This document shows positions 7,454 to 17,300 of a stretch of DNA of 37,468 bases, one piece after another. The position numbers and the translations under genes are program-made. Source of the DNA: an uncultured bacterium. GTDB lineage: Bacteria; Planctomycetota; GCA-002687715. The stretch lies in contig CADEGH010000047.1 of assembly GCA_902826835.1 (NCBI GenBank), forward strand, positions 1 through 37,468, written 5' to 3'. The notes beneath the pieces were generated by a model. That model had not been told where the DNA came from. It saw nothing but the letters and a program-made list of their open reading frames with translations, and did no database searches. The first letter of the stretch is position 1, and every line of letters starts with the position of its first letter.

Positions 7454-10030
7454 TCAGAATCGTTTCAGCAAGCCGGGGGAGGAGGACACGGTCGGGGGGG
7501 ATCCCGGGAGGACCGCGAAGGCTTGGGCGTAGCCGGTGAGACCGAGTAGGGCAGGGTCATGGGCGATGGGGATGTGGGCGACGCCGACGGAGTCGAACGA
7601 GAACGGGATCAAGGGCGCGTCGGGGGCGACGAGAATGCGGTGAGAAGCGTGGAGAAAGTCGGCGGGAGTAGGACCAATGAGAAGAGCGCCCAGGGCGAGC
7701 GGCGGCGCGTTCATCGCGCGGATTTCGTCGAAGGCCGGACCGACCAGGTAGGCGATGCCGAGTGACTGCGGCGATCCGGGGGAGTGGCCGTAGGGTTCGA
7801 CCGAGGGCGGAGATCCGGTGTCCGCGGAGGCAATGACTTCAATTTCGCCGAGACCCGCAACGGCGGATCCGTACGAGGTGCCGGAAACCGAATCGAGGTG
7901 GACGGACAGTTCCTGGATAACAATGGGCGGGAACGGAAGCTCGGTTCCCGACGAGCTCAGGGCTCCGGTCGGGAGTTCGAGCACAGGTAGCGCGGCCCCG
8001 GGCGTGGCGAAGAGACGCACGCGTGCTTGGTGCACTTGCACGGTCGAGGACGCGTCGCCGCCCAGGGCGAGATTCCAAAGGCGAACCGCGCGGGCGGTGA
8101 TCGGCACCGGGAAGGTGAGGCGAATCCACTGATTTTGGGTTTGACCCGTCTGCGTGCGCCATTGAGTCCAGGGCGGGATGCGGTGTACGCGACGATCGAT
8201 CACGGCCCGCGGTTGCTCGGCGGTCTGCGCAGAAGAGGCGGTGACGCTGGCACCAGTGGCGAGATTGGTCCAGGCGGCTTCGGCCGCGGTGGCGGGAACA
8301 TCGAGCAGGGTGTGCCCCGAGTGGCACCCGACGCAGCGGACGATAGCGCCGGGTCGGGCGTAGTTATGGCCAGTCACGTGCGCGGCGCCGTCTTGGCCAT
8401 ACGCTTCGGTGAGGGGGACTGTCCAACTGGAGGAGCGCAATTGCTCGAACAAGGGAACGTCGGCGGGGGCGAACTCGGTCACGCGTCCGGTGGGCTCGAT
8501 GGCCTTTTCGCCGAGGAGGATTGGCCAATCCTGACCCGGGAATGAGCCCGAACTCGTGCGCTGATGATCGAGGAAGAACCGAATCGTCGCGGCTTGCCCG
8601 ACCCCCGGCGCATTGGGGATTTCCAGGTCGACCGGGCCGTTGGCGAACACATTCAGGTCGTCGAAGAGGAAAGTGCCGGAAGTGTCGTAGGGGCCGGTGG
8701 CGTAGGGAGGAAGCGGGGGCGCGACGGCCGAGATGGTGTCGGGAAGGATCGGGGGCAGCGTTCGTGGGATCAAGAGGGCCGCGCGGGTCTCTCCGGTCCC
8801 TACCCAGTCGAGGAGGAGCTCTGGATTCGATCCGTTGGCATTGGCGATCCAGAGGCCATAGTCCTGAAAGTGATTGGGGGCGCGGGACGCAAGAATGCGG
8901 CCATCGGGCAAGACACAGGGTTCCGCCCAATACGGTGCGGTGGTTACGCCGTACGAGGGCGGATTGTTGTAGACGTAGTTCTGATTGTCTTCCGTCACCC
9001 CGAGGAGGCCGATGTGGCGTCCGGCTCCGCGAGGCACGAGGCGAAGGCCACCAAATCCCGCCGATTCCGTCACGTGGTTGATGGGGAAAAAATTCGAAAC
9101 CAAATCACCATTGGGCGTGAAGCTGCCACCGTAGGCGATGCCGCCCGTCACATCGACACTGCTCCATTTCTTCAGCTCGGTGCCGTCCGGGCGGATGCTC
9201 GCGGCGAGCCAAGTGTTGCGGGCGAGGAAAGTCATGCCGCCGCCGTTTTCGCCGGCGAGTCCGATCTGTCGGTAAATCGTGGAGCCGTTGGTGCTGGTCG
9301 ACGGGTCCTCGGTCGCGACCCGGTAGTTCCGCCACCAGCGGGAGAAGACGATGTGCCCGGTCAAGGGATCGACGAGGGGCCGATCGGCGCCACTGCGCTC
9401 CGTGGTGATGCGACGGAGGTTCATTCCGTTGGCATCCACGACGAAGAGGTTGGTCGTGCGCACTCCGCCGTATTGAGCCTTGGCGGGATAACGCGTCGAG
9501 GAAAACACGATGCGGCCGTCCGGGAGGAAACACGGATCGGTGTCGTCGTGGCCGTCCATGCTCGAGGCGAACCAGCCGAAGCGGGAGAGATCGAGCGGGG
9601 CCTGATCGAAGGTTACCTGCGTGAGGCTCGTGCCGTCGGCACGGATCTTGTAGAGACGCCACGCATCCAAATCCTCTCTTGGACCGGTCGGGTAGTTGCC
9701 GGAGGGGAGACCGGAAAACGCAACCCACTGACCGTCGAACGAGACGGTGGGGGCACTCACGTCGATCAACTGGTAGGCATTGGTGGAGGGCTGACTGCCG
9801 TCGACGAGAGTTCGGATCGTGCCATTGGGCTCGCGGACGAGCAGCTTTCCCGGGGCCGCGACTTGGTAGCGACTGTAGGGACCAACCCCGGGGAGGGAGT
9901 TGGGCACGCTCCAGTAGACGGTGCCATTGGCCGGGATGGCGCGCGAGACAAAGACCACCGGCCAGCTCAAGGTCGGCTGAGAGAAACCCAGTGCGGACAG
10001 GACTCCGCACAGGAGCAACAAACGAGGCAT
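7454..10030 (-). CDS. Secreted beta-propeller, CxxCH and F5/8-type C domain protein (HzsA-related-like)
   Basis: An 858-residue exported protein. The ATG at 10030 is chosen because it starts a signal peptide (MPRLLLLCGVLSALGFSQ); the frame is open for 124 more codons upstream without a signal. Residues 30-430 contain TolB/PD40-like propeller blades such as DPCFLPDGRIVFSSTR and PCVLPDGRILASR. Residues 480-575 end in RPGAIVRCVGCH with C566, C569 and H570, a c-type haem site. This arrangement resembles the HzsA-related (hydrazine synthase alpha middle domain-like) proteins of Planctomycetota. Residues about 586-735 resemble an F5/8 type C (discoidin-like) domain, followed by a C-terminal module with DPALLGLTGYAQAF shared with the protein at 327-1658. 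It probably acts outside the cytoplasm as a haem or sugar-binding protein. Hydrazine synthesis itself is not implied. It is transcribed convergently to the sigma gene. Confidence 0.85.
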   Translation of the reverse strand: MPRLLLLCGVLSALGFSQPTLSWPVVFVSRAIPANGTVYWSVPNSLPGVGPYSRYQVAAPGKLLVREPNGTIRTLVDGSQPSTNAYQLIDVSAPTVSFDGQWVAFSGLPSGNYPTGPREDLDAWRLYKIRADGTSLTQVTFDQAPLDLSRFGWFASSMDGHDDTDPCFLPDGRIVFSSTRYPAKAQYGGVRTTNLFVVDANGMNLRRITTERSGADRPLVDPLTGHIVFSRWWRNYRVATEDPSTSTNGSTIYRQIGLAGENGGGMTFLARNTWLAASIRPDGTELKKWSSVDVTGGIAYGGSFTPNGDLVSNFFPINHVTESAGFGGLRLVPRGAGRHIGLLGVTEDNQNYVYNNPPSYGVTTAPYWAEPCVLPDGRILASRAPNHFQDYGLWIANANGSNPELLLDWVGTGETRAALLIPRTLPPILPDTISAVAPPLPPYATGPYDTSGTFLFDDLNVFANGPVDLEIPNAPGVGQAATIRFFLDHQRTSSGSFPGQDWPILLGEKAIEPTGRVTEFAPADVPLFEQLRSSSWTVPLTEAYGQDGAAHVTGHNYARPGAIVRCVGCHSGHTLLDVPATAAEAAWTNLATGASVTASSAQTAEQPRAVIDRRVHRIPPWTQWRTQTGQTQNQWIRLTFPVPITARAVRLWNLALGGDASSTVQVHQARVRLFATPGAALPVLELPTGALSSSGTELPFPPIVIQELSVHLDSVSGTSYGSAVAGLGEIEVIASADTGSPPSVEPYGHSPGSPQSLGIAYLVGPAFDEIRAMNAPPLALGALLIGPTPADFLHASHRILVAPDAPLIPFSFDSVGVAHIPIAHDPALLGLTGYAQAFAVLPGSPPTVSSSPGLLKRF

Positions 10031-10438
10031 GGGAGCATCCGGCGGCTGGGGTGGCGGGGGGGCCCTGTTCCTATCGGCACTTTGTTTCGGGGAGTGGAAA
10101 TTGCGGCGACGGGTGGCGCCTTTCGGGAGCCCCTCATCCGCGAGCTCGCCCGCTGCCACTGCCGGTGTGGACGGTGGGTTCGTGCGGCGAAGCGCGCGGG
10201 GGGCCGGAGTCTCAATGTTCCGGGCGCCAGAGGGGAGCGACACCAAGACGCGCCAGAGTACCCCGGAGCGAGCCAGCCTTCTCTTCCACCGAGTCGAATC
10301 CGAGATTTCGTGGACAGGGCCGAGGGTTGATTTGACCGAATGGCGGAGGTTCGCGTAATCTCCGGCGGCGCCGCGTGCGAGTCCTCTGCGCAGGTCAGGC
10401 AACCTGAGCCCAGTCTGCCTTCGTTCTCGAGTCCAATC
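10031..10438. other. Divergent intergenic region
   Basis: This 408-base region separates two divergent genes and must hold both promoters. No clear -35/-10 pair, repeat or RNA gene was recognised. GGAAC occurs on the minus strand at about 10060, the kind of sequence used as -35 by ECF sigma factors, but no matching -10 stands out. Confidence 0.4.
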
Positions 10439-12085
10439 ATGGTTCCACGAATTACGCCCTCGCGAATCCTGAGTCTCGACGCGTGGCTACAGGGTCTCCA
10501 GGCGGCAGCGGTCTTTGCCCTCTGCATCCTGAAGTTGGACGACTGGTTCCCGGGTTTCGACGACTGGTGGCATTCCTTCTTCGCGCACGTGCGGCCTCTC
10601 TCCTACGCGTGGTCGGAAGTCATGCGTGACAGCCACCCACCGCTCGCCTTCGCACCGATCCGGGTTCTGGGCGACTGCTCCATCGAGACACAACGCCTGC
10701 TCGGCGCGGTGTGGATGGCCCTGGCCGTGCCGTTTCTGCACCGGGCTGCGCAGAGGGCTCGTCTGGATCCTTGGGTCCGCCACCTCATCATTGCCTCGAC
10801 GGTGTTGAGCCCGGCGTGGATTGCCATGGGAGTGACGCTGCGAGCCTACGGCGCCGGGCTGTTCTTTATGGCCGTCGCACTCTCGGCAGTCCTGGGTGCG
10901 ATGTTCGAGAAGGACATCCGCTCCGCGCGGCGCGATGTTTGGTTGATGGCGCTGGCCGGCGGCTTCCTGCTTCCCTGGTCGGTCGCAATCGGCGGTGCAG
11001 TGGCGGCCACCACCCTCACACTCGCCGCGGTCGTGCGCGCATACTCGATGAAATCCCTGCGCAGCGCCTGGGACTGGCTCCTCGCCGCCAAAGGTCCGAT
11101 CATCCTTATCGGCGCGAGTGTGGTCGGGATGGCGGCGTGGACGATTCTTGCCAAACGACCCCACCCCCGCCTGTGGCTCAACGAGCACTTTCCGCCTCTC
11201 CAAGGGCCACAATGGGAATGGTGGTTTGCCGCTTTGGGACGCGAATGGAAAATCCTCTTCGGCTACGACAGCGCGACCTCGAGCCCTTGGCTCGGGCCGC
11301 TCGCTCTGGCGTTTTTTCTGGTCGTTGGCACGGTCGAATTGTGCAGGAATAGGGCGCCGCGAGCGATGTTGGTCCTGTTGCTCGTGGCCCTATTCCTCAC
11401 GTTTGCCGCTCTCGCCGATCTCGATCGATATCCCTTCGGCGGGAAGACTCGCCACCAAATCTTGCTCTATCCCGTGGCGGCACTGGCGCTGGCGGCGACG
11501 ATAGATGCCATCGCCCGGCCCAATTGGCTCAAACGATCGATCGCGATCGTCTGCGCCGTAGCGATGTTTTGGGTACGGGCCCCGGACTTCGTGGATCGTC
11601 CCGGTCCGGACGAGTTTCAAAGTGAACTCCTTTGGGAGGACGATTCTCGTCGACTGGCAGCCCACGCGGCGCCCGAAGACACCGTCTTGTGCGACAGTTT
11701 CTCGTGCGTCGCGGTGTGGGCGTGGAGCCGAAGCCAGGGGGACGACTGGACTTTCGAGAGGATCCACCGCGACCAGGAAGCCGAGTATCACGTGTTTCGA
11801 GCCCAAAACGGAAGCCGTTCTCGGCAGGTCATCCGTCTGACCACGAGTTGGAGACTCCGCCTCGGCCAATTGGACTCGATCGCACGCACGATCGCAGCCA
11901 CGCTTGGGGAGAGCCCGGGCGGCCGGGTCTGGATTTACGTGAAGATGCCGACGATTCGTCCGGACGCGCAACCACCCGGATCACCCATCGACGAAGCGCT
12001 TGCCACCGAACTCGAGAAGTGTGGGCTCCGGCTCATCGAAACCGTGCCCGACGAATTGAGCATCCTCTGGGGCGTCTCGAGGTAG
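10439..12085 (+). CDS. Multi-spanning membrane protein, GT-C glycosyltransferase-like
   Basis: About 548 residues with roughly ten hydrophobic helices in the first 380 residues, then a soluble C-terminal region of about 165 residues. An acidic first loop (FPGFDDWWHSFF, about residues 37-48) is followed by DSHPPLAF (about 64-71). This resembles the loop pattern of GT-C lipid-linked sugar transferases (PMT/ArnT-like), where aspartates after the first helix are catalytic. The sugar and acceptor cannot be told. The start is uncertain: the ATG at 10439 puts the first helix near the N-terminus, while the frame is open from an ATG at 10340; neither has a good ribosome binding site. It converges with another membrane protein 18 bases away that has similar features. 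Confidence 0.75.
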   Translation: MVPRITPSRILSLDAWLQGLQAAAVFALCILKLDDWFPGFDDWWHSFFAHVRPLSYAWSEVMRDSHPPLAFAPIRVLGDCSIETQRLLGAVWMALAVPFLHRAAQRARLDPWVRHLIIASTVLSPAWIAMGVTLRAYGAGLFFMAVALSAVLGAMFEKDIRSARRDVWLMALAGGFLLPWSVAIGGAVAATTLTLAAVVRAYSMKSLRSAWDWLLAAKGPIILIGASVVGMAAWTILAKRPHPRLWLNEHFPPLQGPQWEWWFAALGREWKILFGYDSATSSPWLGPLALAFFLVVGTVELCRNRAPRAMLVLLLVALFLTFAALADLDRYPFGGKTRHQILLYPVAALALAATIDAIARPNWLKRSIAIVCAVAMFWVRAPDFVDRPGPDEFQSELLWEDDSRRLAAHAAPEDTVLCDSFSCVAVWAWSRSQGDDWTFERIHRDQEAEYHVFRAQNGSRSRQVIRLTTSWRLRLGQLDSIARTIAATLGESPGGRVWIYVKMPTIRPDAQPPGSPIDEALATELEKCGLRLIETVPDELSILWGVSR

Positions 12086-12103
12086 CTTTGCCCCGGCGCG
12101 ATT

Positions 12104-13573
12104 TCAGGGAGAGCGAAGTCGAAACAGGCGGTCCTGGCAGGTGGATGGGTGGAAGTAGTACTTCCGCGGATATCGGCTCTCCGCGGCGAGTTCAAAGGCT
12201 TTCGCCCAGGGGATGAACCGCAAAGGCGGTCTGCCGTCGTCTTTCCAGACGTACTCGAGCTCCTTCACGAAGAGCCATCGCGGGAGAGGTGGATTCTTCG
12301 GGGCATAGGGGACGACGCGAGTCTCGAGCCCGGCGTGTTTCAACATGGCGGCCACCTGAGGCGTGAACCAAAGCGGCATGACTGCGACTTCGTCCACCTT
12401 GTTCTCGCGCAGTTCCCGGATGATCTCCTTCATGGGTGAGTGATGCGAGATGACGGCTCCGCGAACCAGCAACAAGGGGGCGCTGGCCAAGAGCGCGAGC
12501 GCCAAGCGACGAGTCTTTCGAGAACGAAGCATCCGATCGACGATTGCGCCCATCCCGAACGCCAACGGCAACGCGCTTGTCAGGTAGTACCGAGTATCCA
12601 CGAAATTGATGACCAGTCTTCCGACGAGACACACGACGACCGGAGTCAAGACCGCGAGGATGAGGATCAGCTTTTGGACGCGGGAAACCGCCGAAATGAG
12701 GATGCCACCGATGGCGATGACGAGCAGCGTCAGCGAGAACCCGCCCAAAAGACGACGGGGAAGGACCCCTTCCCAGACGGACCATCCCGAGAGTTTTTCG
12801 TACTGCCACGCCACCGCACCCAAGTCCACCGGAGCTTTGCCGTAGCCGGTCATGATCGGCAGTTTGACGGACTGGGAATCCGTAGTGCCGAACCAAAGGT
12901 CGGCCAAGGATCGCCTCATGAAAAACAGCCCCATCATGACCAAGAGTGCCGCGAGAGCGATCATCCATGGCCAAACACGTCGCAGGGTGCTCCGGTCGAT
13001 CGACAGGATGCCGATCAGCACGGTGAGGCAGAGAAGACCGGCGCTCGGCACGACCGCCGCGTGGAGAATCATCGCCGGTAGCGCCACCCACCAGACCTTT
13101 CCCCGCATGGAGTTCCGTTCCAACCCAAGGCCGCACCCAAGGACGAGCGCTCCCGTAAAGATCGAGGTCGCGTAATAACGGACGTTCGCGGCTTCATGGA
13201 TGAGGCTGGGATTCCAGGCCAAGAACAAGAGTGAATACAGGGCCGTCGACTTGGATCCGCTCGCCCGGCGGACAAATCCGTAGAACACGGGTAAGGCCGC
13301 GATCCAGGGCAGGGCCGACCACGCCCGCAGGGCATGGAGGTTGTCGGTCCACGATTGGGCGAGCTTCAGCCAAAGATAATAAATCGGATTCGCGATGTAG
13401 CGGCGCAACGGATCGGGCAGGAGCGAATGAAACTCGTCCTCCCACGGGAACTCTTTCAAGGCCGCGCATGCAGTGGCTGCGGCTCCGCATAACAGCACCA
13501 ACCAGAAGAGAGACCGCGCCCGGGGCAAATCCCCCCTGGCGATCCTCACACACTCCGTGGGCTGCACCTCCAT
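12104..13573 (-). CDS. Multi-spanning membrane protein, GT-C glycosyltransferase-like
   Basis: 489 residues with about ten predicted membrane helices. The first periplasmic loop has FPWEDEFHSLLPD (about residues 42-54), an acidic DE-type motif as in GT-C glycosyltransferases, followed by NPIYYLWLKLAQ. The VDTRYYLTSALPLAFGMG segment before a late helix is also typical of such polytopic transferases. The last 130 residues are soluble. It could add a sugar to a lipid, glycan or protein at the outer face of the membrane; this rests on topology and motif only. The start ATG at 13573 is the first in the frame with a sensible N-terminus. It lies convergent with the gene ending at 12085. Confidence 0.75.
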   Translation of the reverse strand: MEVQPTECVRIARGDLPRARSLFWLVLLCGAAATACAALKEFPWEDEFHSLLPDPLRRYIANPIYYLWLKLAQSWTDNLHALRAWSALPWIAALPVFYGFVRRASGSKSTALYSLLFLAWNPSLIHEAANVRYYATSIFTGALVLGCGLGLERNSMRGKVWWVALPAMILHAAVVPSAGLLCLTVLIGILSIDRSTLRRVWPWMIALAALLVMMGLFFMRRSLADLWFGTTDSQSVKLPIMTGYGKAPVDLGAVAWQYEKLSGWSVWEGVLPRRLLGGFSLTLLVIAIGGILISAVSRVQKLILILAVLTPVVVCLVGRLVINFVDTRYYLTSALPLAFGMGAIVDRMLRSRKTRRLALALLASAPLLLVRGAVISHHSPMKEIIRELRENKVDEVAVMPLWFTPQVAAMLKHAGLETRVVPYAPKNPPLPRWLFVKELEYVWKDDGRPPLRFIPWAKAFELAAESRYPRKYYFHPSTCQDRLFRLRSP

Positions 13574-13805
13574 GTTTGCAGTCTAACCGTGTCGCGAGTT
13601 GGGTGCTGTTCCACTGGAGGCGGGTGATTCGCGACGTCGCGCCCCTCTTGGCAGGGGGCTATCGAGAAGAAGGGGAATTGGAGGAAGTGCCAAAACCGAG
13701 GCCCTCCGGCATGGCCCAAACCGAAGTTTCAGCGGCACACCATGAAAAGCCCGCAGCTTGTGCGGGAATTTCGTGGTGCGCGGATACGCCTCTATCCCGG
13801 GCTCC

Positions 13806-14278
13806 TCACATTCCATGAATGAGGGCCTGCCGGCTCAGGAAGGTCGGGGTCCCGAGCACCACGCCACCCTCGGTGCGGAACTCGCCGAGAGAGTCCTCGT
13901 TTTCGGTGCGGGGCGCCGTCTTGGTCTTCGGCGCCGAGTTTGCGAGGTCGACAAAGAACGCACTCTCTCGGTCGGGCTTCGTACCGCTTTCGGCCGGGTC
14001 GAGGGTTTTCGCGAGCCCGAAGCCCAGGACCTTCACTCTTCCTTCGGGAGGAGTGATGCGGACGTTGGCGGGCTTGAGGTCGTGGTGCACGATGCCGCGT
14101 TCGTGCGCTGCTTCGAGAGCTTCCGCGATTTGGCGGGCGACTGCGGGCCGCGGCTCAAGCGATGGGCGAGGTCTTCCCGTTCGACGAGCTCCAGCACGAG
14201 GTAGGCGACGCCATCATGCTACTCAAAGCAGTAGATCTAGGCGATGTGAGGGTGATTTAGCGCCGCCAGGCTGCGCGC
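13806..14278 (-). pseudogene. Decayed Ser/Thr protein kinase fragment
   Basis: Reading the minus strand gives ARSLAALNHPHIA, a TAG stop (14237-14239), IYCFE, a second TAG (14219-14221), then HDGVAYLVLELVEREDLAHRL. After a frameshift comes ARQIAEALEAAHERGIVHHD, then LKPANVRI and VKVLGFGLAKTLDP. These are the PknB-family alpha-C to activation-loop elements, with HRD changed to HHD and DFG to GFG. The match stops near GTPTFLS, where SPEQ would be expected. Both the N-terminal glycine loop and the C-lobe are missing. Two stops, a frameshift and truncation at both ends make this a dead remnant. Its sequence type differs from the FGE-linked kinases in the window, so it is not a recent copy of them. 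Confidence 0.85.
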
Positions 14279-14349
14279 CTGTCATGACGTGCGCTGGGAC
14301 TCTGGCCGGCAGCGTGGGGATCAGCGGCTGAATGGGTTGCGCCGCTGTC

Positions 14350-17300
14350 TTAGTAGGCGAAGGCGGTGAAGCCGCCGGAGGGAGAGGGGAGCAGGAGGAC
14401 GGAGTCGAGGGAGGGGAGAGGCAGACCGGGGCCGGCGGAGAGGGCGATGGCGCGGGGGCCCGTGGTGACGGTTCCGCCGGGAGTGAGGAGGGTCAGGGGG
14501 GGAGGGGGCGAGGATCCGCCGGGAGTGATGCCGATGACCGTGGAGGAGGGGGAGACGAGGCCGGTGATGCTGCGAAGTCCCTTCATGGTGACAATCGTGG
14601 GCGCGGAAGGGCCGGACGCGGGCGTGATGAGGGCGATCTCGAAGTCCGCGGTGGCGGGGTGATTGGCCATCGGGATGCCGCGGTAGGCGACTCGGAGCGT
14701 GGACGCCTCGTAGTGGAGAGCCACCGAATAGCGTGCAGTGGGAACGAGATCGTGCCAGATTCCCACCGACCTTGGACCCTGGATGAAGTTGCTGAGGGCG
14801 CTCGTCGGGCTCGAAGGAGGAGGCGCACCGCCGTCGTCAGATCCGAACATGAGACGGCCGTTGGAGCTCACGACTACGGAGGAGTAGGTCTGACCGAAGA
14901 AGCGGAAGGGAGGAGCGCCCATCGGCAGGTTGAAAGTCGTCGTGCTGTCATTCTCGAACGGGCCGGGGATGTTCTTCTCGGGATTGGCAGTGAAATTGAC
15001 CCTGATCGGCTGGGACACGAAGAAACCTTCGTTGCTGGTCGAGTCGGAGGAGGCGACTTGGAGGCGAAAGCCCATGCCTAAAAGCATCGGATCCGCCGGA
15101 AAAGGAACTGCCAACGTGAACTCGTTGGGGGTGCCCGGAGTGCAGAGTCCGAGTCCGCAGCCGAGAGGGATAATGTCCAGGAAGTCGGGCAAGTCAGGGC
15201 GAATGTTGATGATGCGCCCCATGGAAGTGCGCAGGAGAGGCGCTGGGGCGGGAGCATTGGGCAATGCGAAATTCACGCCGAGAAAAAGCAAGGCGCCGGG
15301 ATTTTCGTAAGTGACCGAGATCGGCAGGGTGGTCCCCAACGGAAGGTCCACACAAGCCTCGCGGTGGGGCGCCCCCGTAGCCTGGGCGATGTCCAACGCC
15401 AGGTCACCGCTATTGGTCTGAAATGTGGGTTCCGTCCCGACTAGACCGTAGCGCACCTTTGCGTACACGAGGACATCGGAACCGGGAGTTGCAGTCGGGT
15501 TGGAGAGGAGGCGCCCGGTCGGAATACGAAGGCGGGAGTCGGCGCCGGAAGTTCCGGCTGAATTGGTGAGCCCGGCACGGATCGAAGTGGTACCGGGTGT
15601 CCGCACGAGAATCCCTAGTTTGTCACCAGCGCGCAGCGTCCATTGAGGATTGAAATCGAGAGTGGTGAGCGGATTCAGCGAGGACAGGTCGGCCTCGCCG
15701 CAATGGTGTTGATGCCATTGCGGCGGTGGCAGGGCAAAGGCGCCTCCCGGATCTCTCGCCACCCACACCTCGATGGGCACGGTGCCGGCAGCGCCGATCA
15801 GCCCGAAGTCGAGGCCGGTGATCACGACACTCTCGCCCGGAAGCAGGCCGGGAGTCTCGATGTCGAAGGCGATTCCTTCTGTCGGAATCGGTAAGGCTGC
15901 CGGATCGGCAATGAGCTCTTGGTCGGAGACGTTGGTCAACCGGGATGCGAAATTCAGGCGTCGCTCCCCCGAGGTCGTGGTGTTGACGAAGAGCCCGACC
16001 ACCGAGGATTGCTCGCAGTCGAGGAAGCTGACCGACTCGGTGGTGTCGTTGTCGGAGAGGTTGGTGGTTGCGAATGAGCTTCCGGTGGCCTCCATCCGGG
16101 CGAGCTCGACGTCGACCTCCTGGGTTTCCACGAGCTTGGAGATGATCGAGACGGACCCGTCGGAGGCCGCTTTGATGTCGATGTCTTCGGGCTCGGCGCT
16201 GGTGTGATTCGTTGCGACCACCGCTTCCGCCGTCCAGCGGCCGCAACTTTGGTCCCACCGACGGTAGTGGAGGGTGTTGCCACTGGAGTTCGCTTTGACA
16301 TAAGCGGCGTGGAGGTCGCCGTCGTTCGGCGACGCCGTGATACGGAGCGGTCCGTCCGGAATGGCGTCAGCGTCTCCAAAGAAGCCAATCGTCGTCGTGG
16401 AGCTCGTGGTGGTCGGCGCGCCCGATGCAAGGTCCCACAGGAGTGCCGCGGCCCCGGGTGACGGGGGACAGGGAGGCGATCCGGTGGGAGGCCCCATGGC
16501 GAACTCGGTGGGCGCACTTCGGATCCAGTCGCCAGCGGAGGCTAGCTCGGAGTCGGCTGCGGGGAGTCGGGCATGCGCGAGGACGCTCGAGCCGAGGTTC
16601 GAGTGGGCTCGGAACCCGGCGTGGAGGAATCCGTCCGACGTTCGGGCCAGTCGAATATCGGAGAGGACGAGACTGGGCGGCATAGCGGGGTTCGCCAAAG
16701 TCATGGCTCGTAGGCCCTGTCTCAATGTGGATGTGATGCCGGGGGCTTGGTTGCCGCCGCTTGGTGGAGTCACCTCGAATTGCCGCACGTCGGAACCGCC
16801 GGTCGCGTCGGGAATCGTGCACCAGACGATGGCCGATGAGCCTTCATCATCCGGGATCACCACCAGCCCCGCCGAACTGGGAACCGGCCCGCCGCTCGGG
16901 ACGCTTGCAATCAGGGCCGGCGCACTGACCACGAGTTGCGGCCCGCAAGCCGGGTTGAGCGGGGCATCTTTCACCATCACGAGATAAATCTCGTGGACGA
17001 GGAGGGGGCCGGCAAAGCACCCCAGCGCAAAATAGGTCCACTCGCCGCCGCGTGGGCAGGCCATCGCCCAGTGCGTCACCGGACCCGCGGCGGGGGGGAG
17101 CGGAAGGACGACGCTGGTCGACTCGGTCGCAAAGCCACCGCTGGTGACCTCTTTGGGGGTGACTTCCACCCGCGCGGGATCTCCGATCCAATCCGCGCAA
17201 AGGACGATGCCGGAGTTGGAGGTGCCGGCCACGTTGCACGGACCCCCTCCGCACGCGCCACCCGAGGGAGGCCCTTGGGCATTGACCACACCGAGAAAAC

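Noticed and set aside
8564..10330. Plus-strand open frame of 588 codons opposite the HzsA-related-like gene
   Set aside because: Antisense shadow in GC-rich DNA; the minus-strand protein has clear domains, a signal peptide and a haem motif.
13583..13816. Minus-strand open frame of 77 codons between the membrane protein and the kinase relic
   Set aside because: No ribosome site, no recognisable family, low-complexity Pro/Arg/Leu composition.
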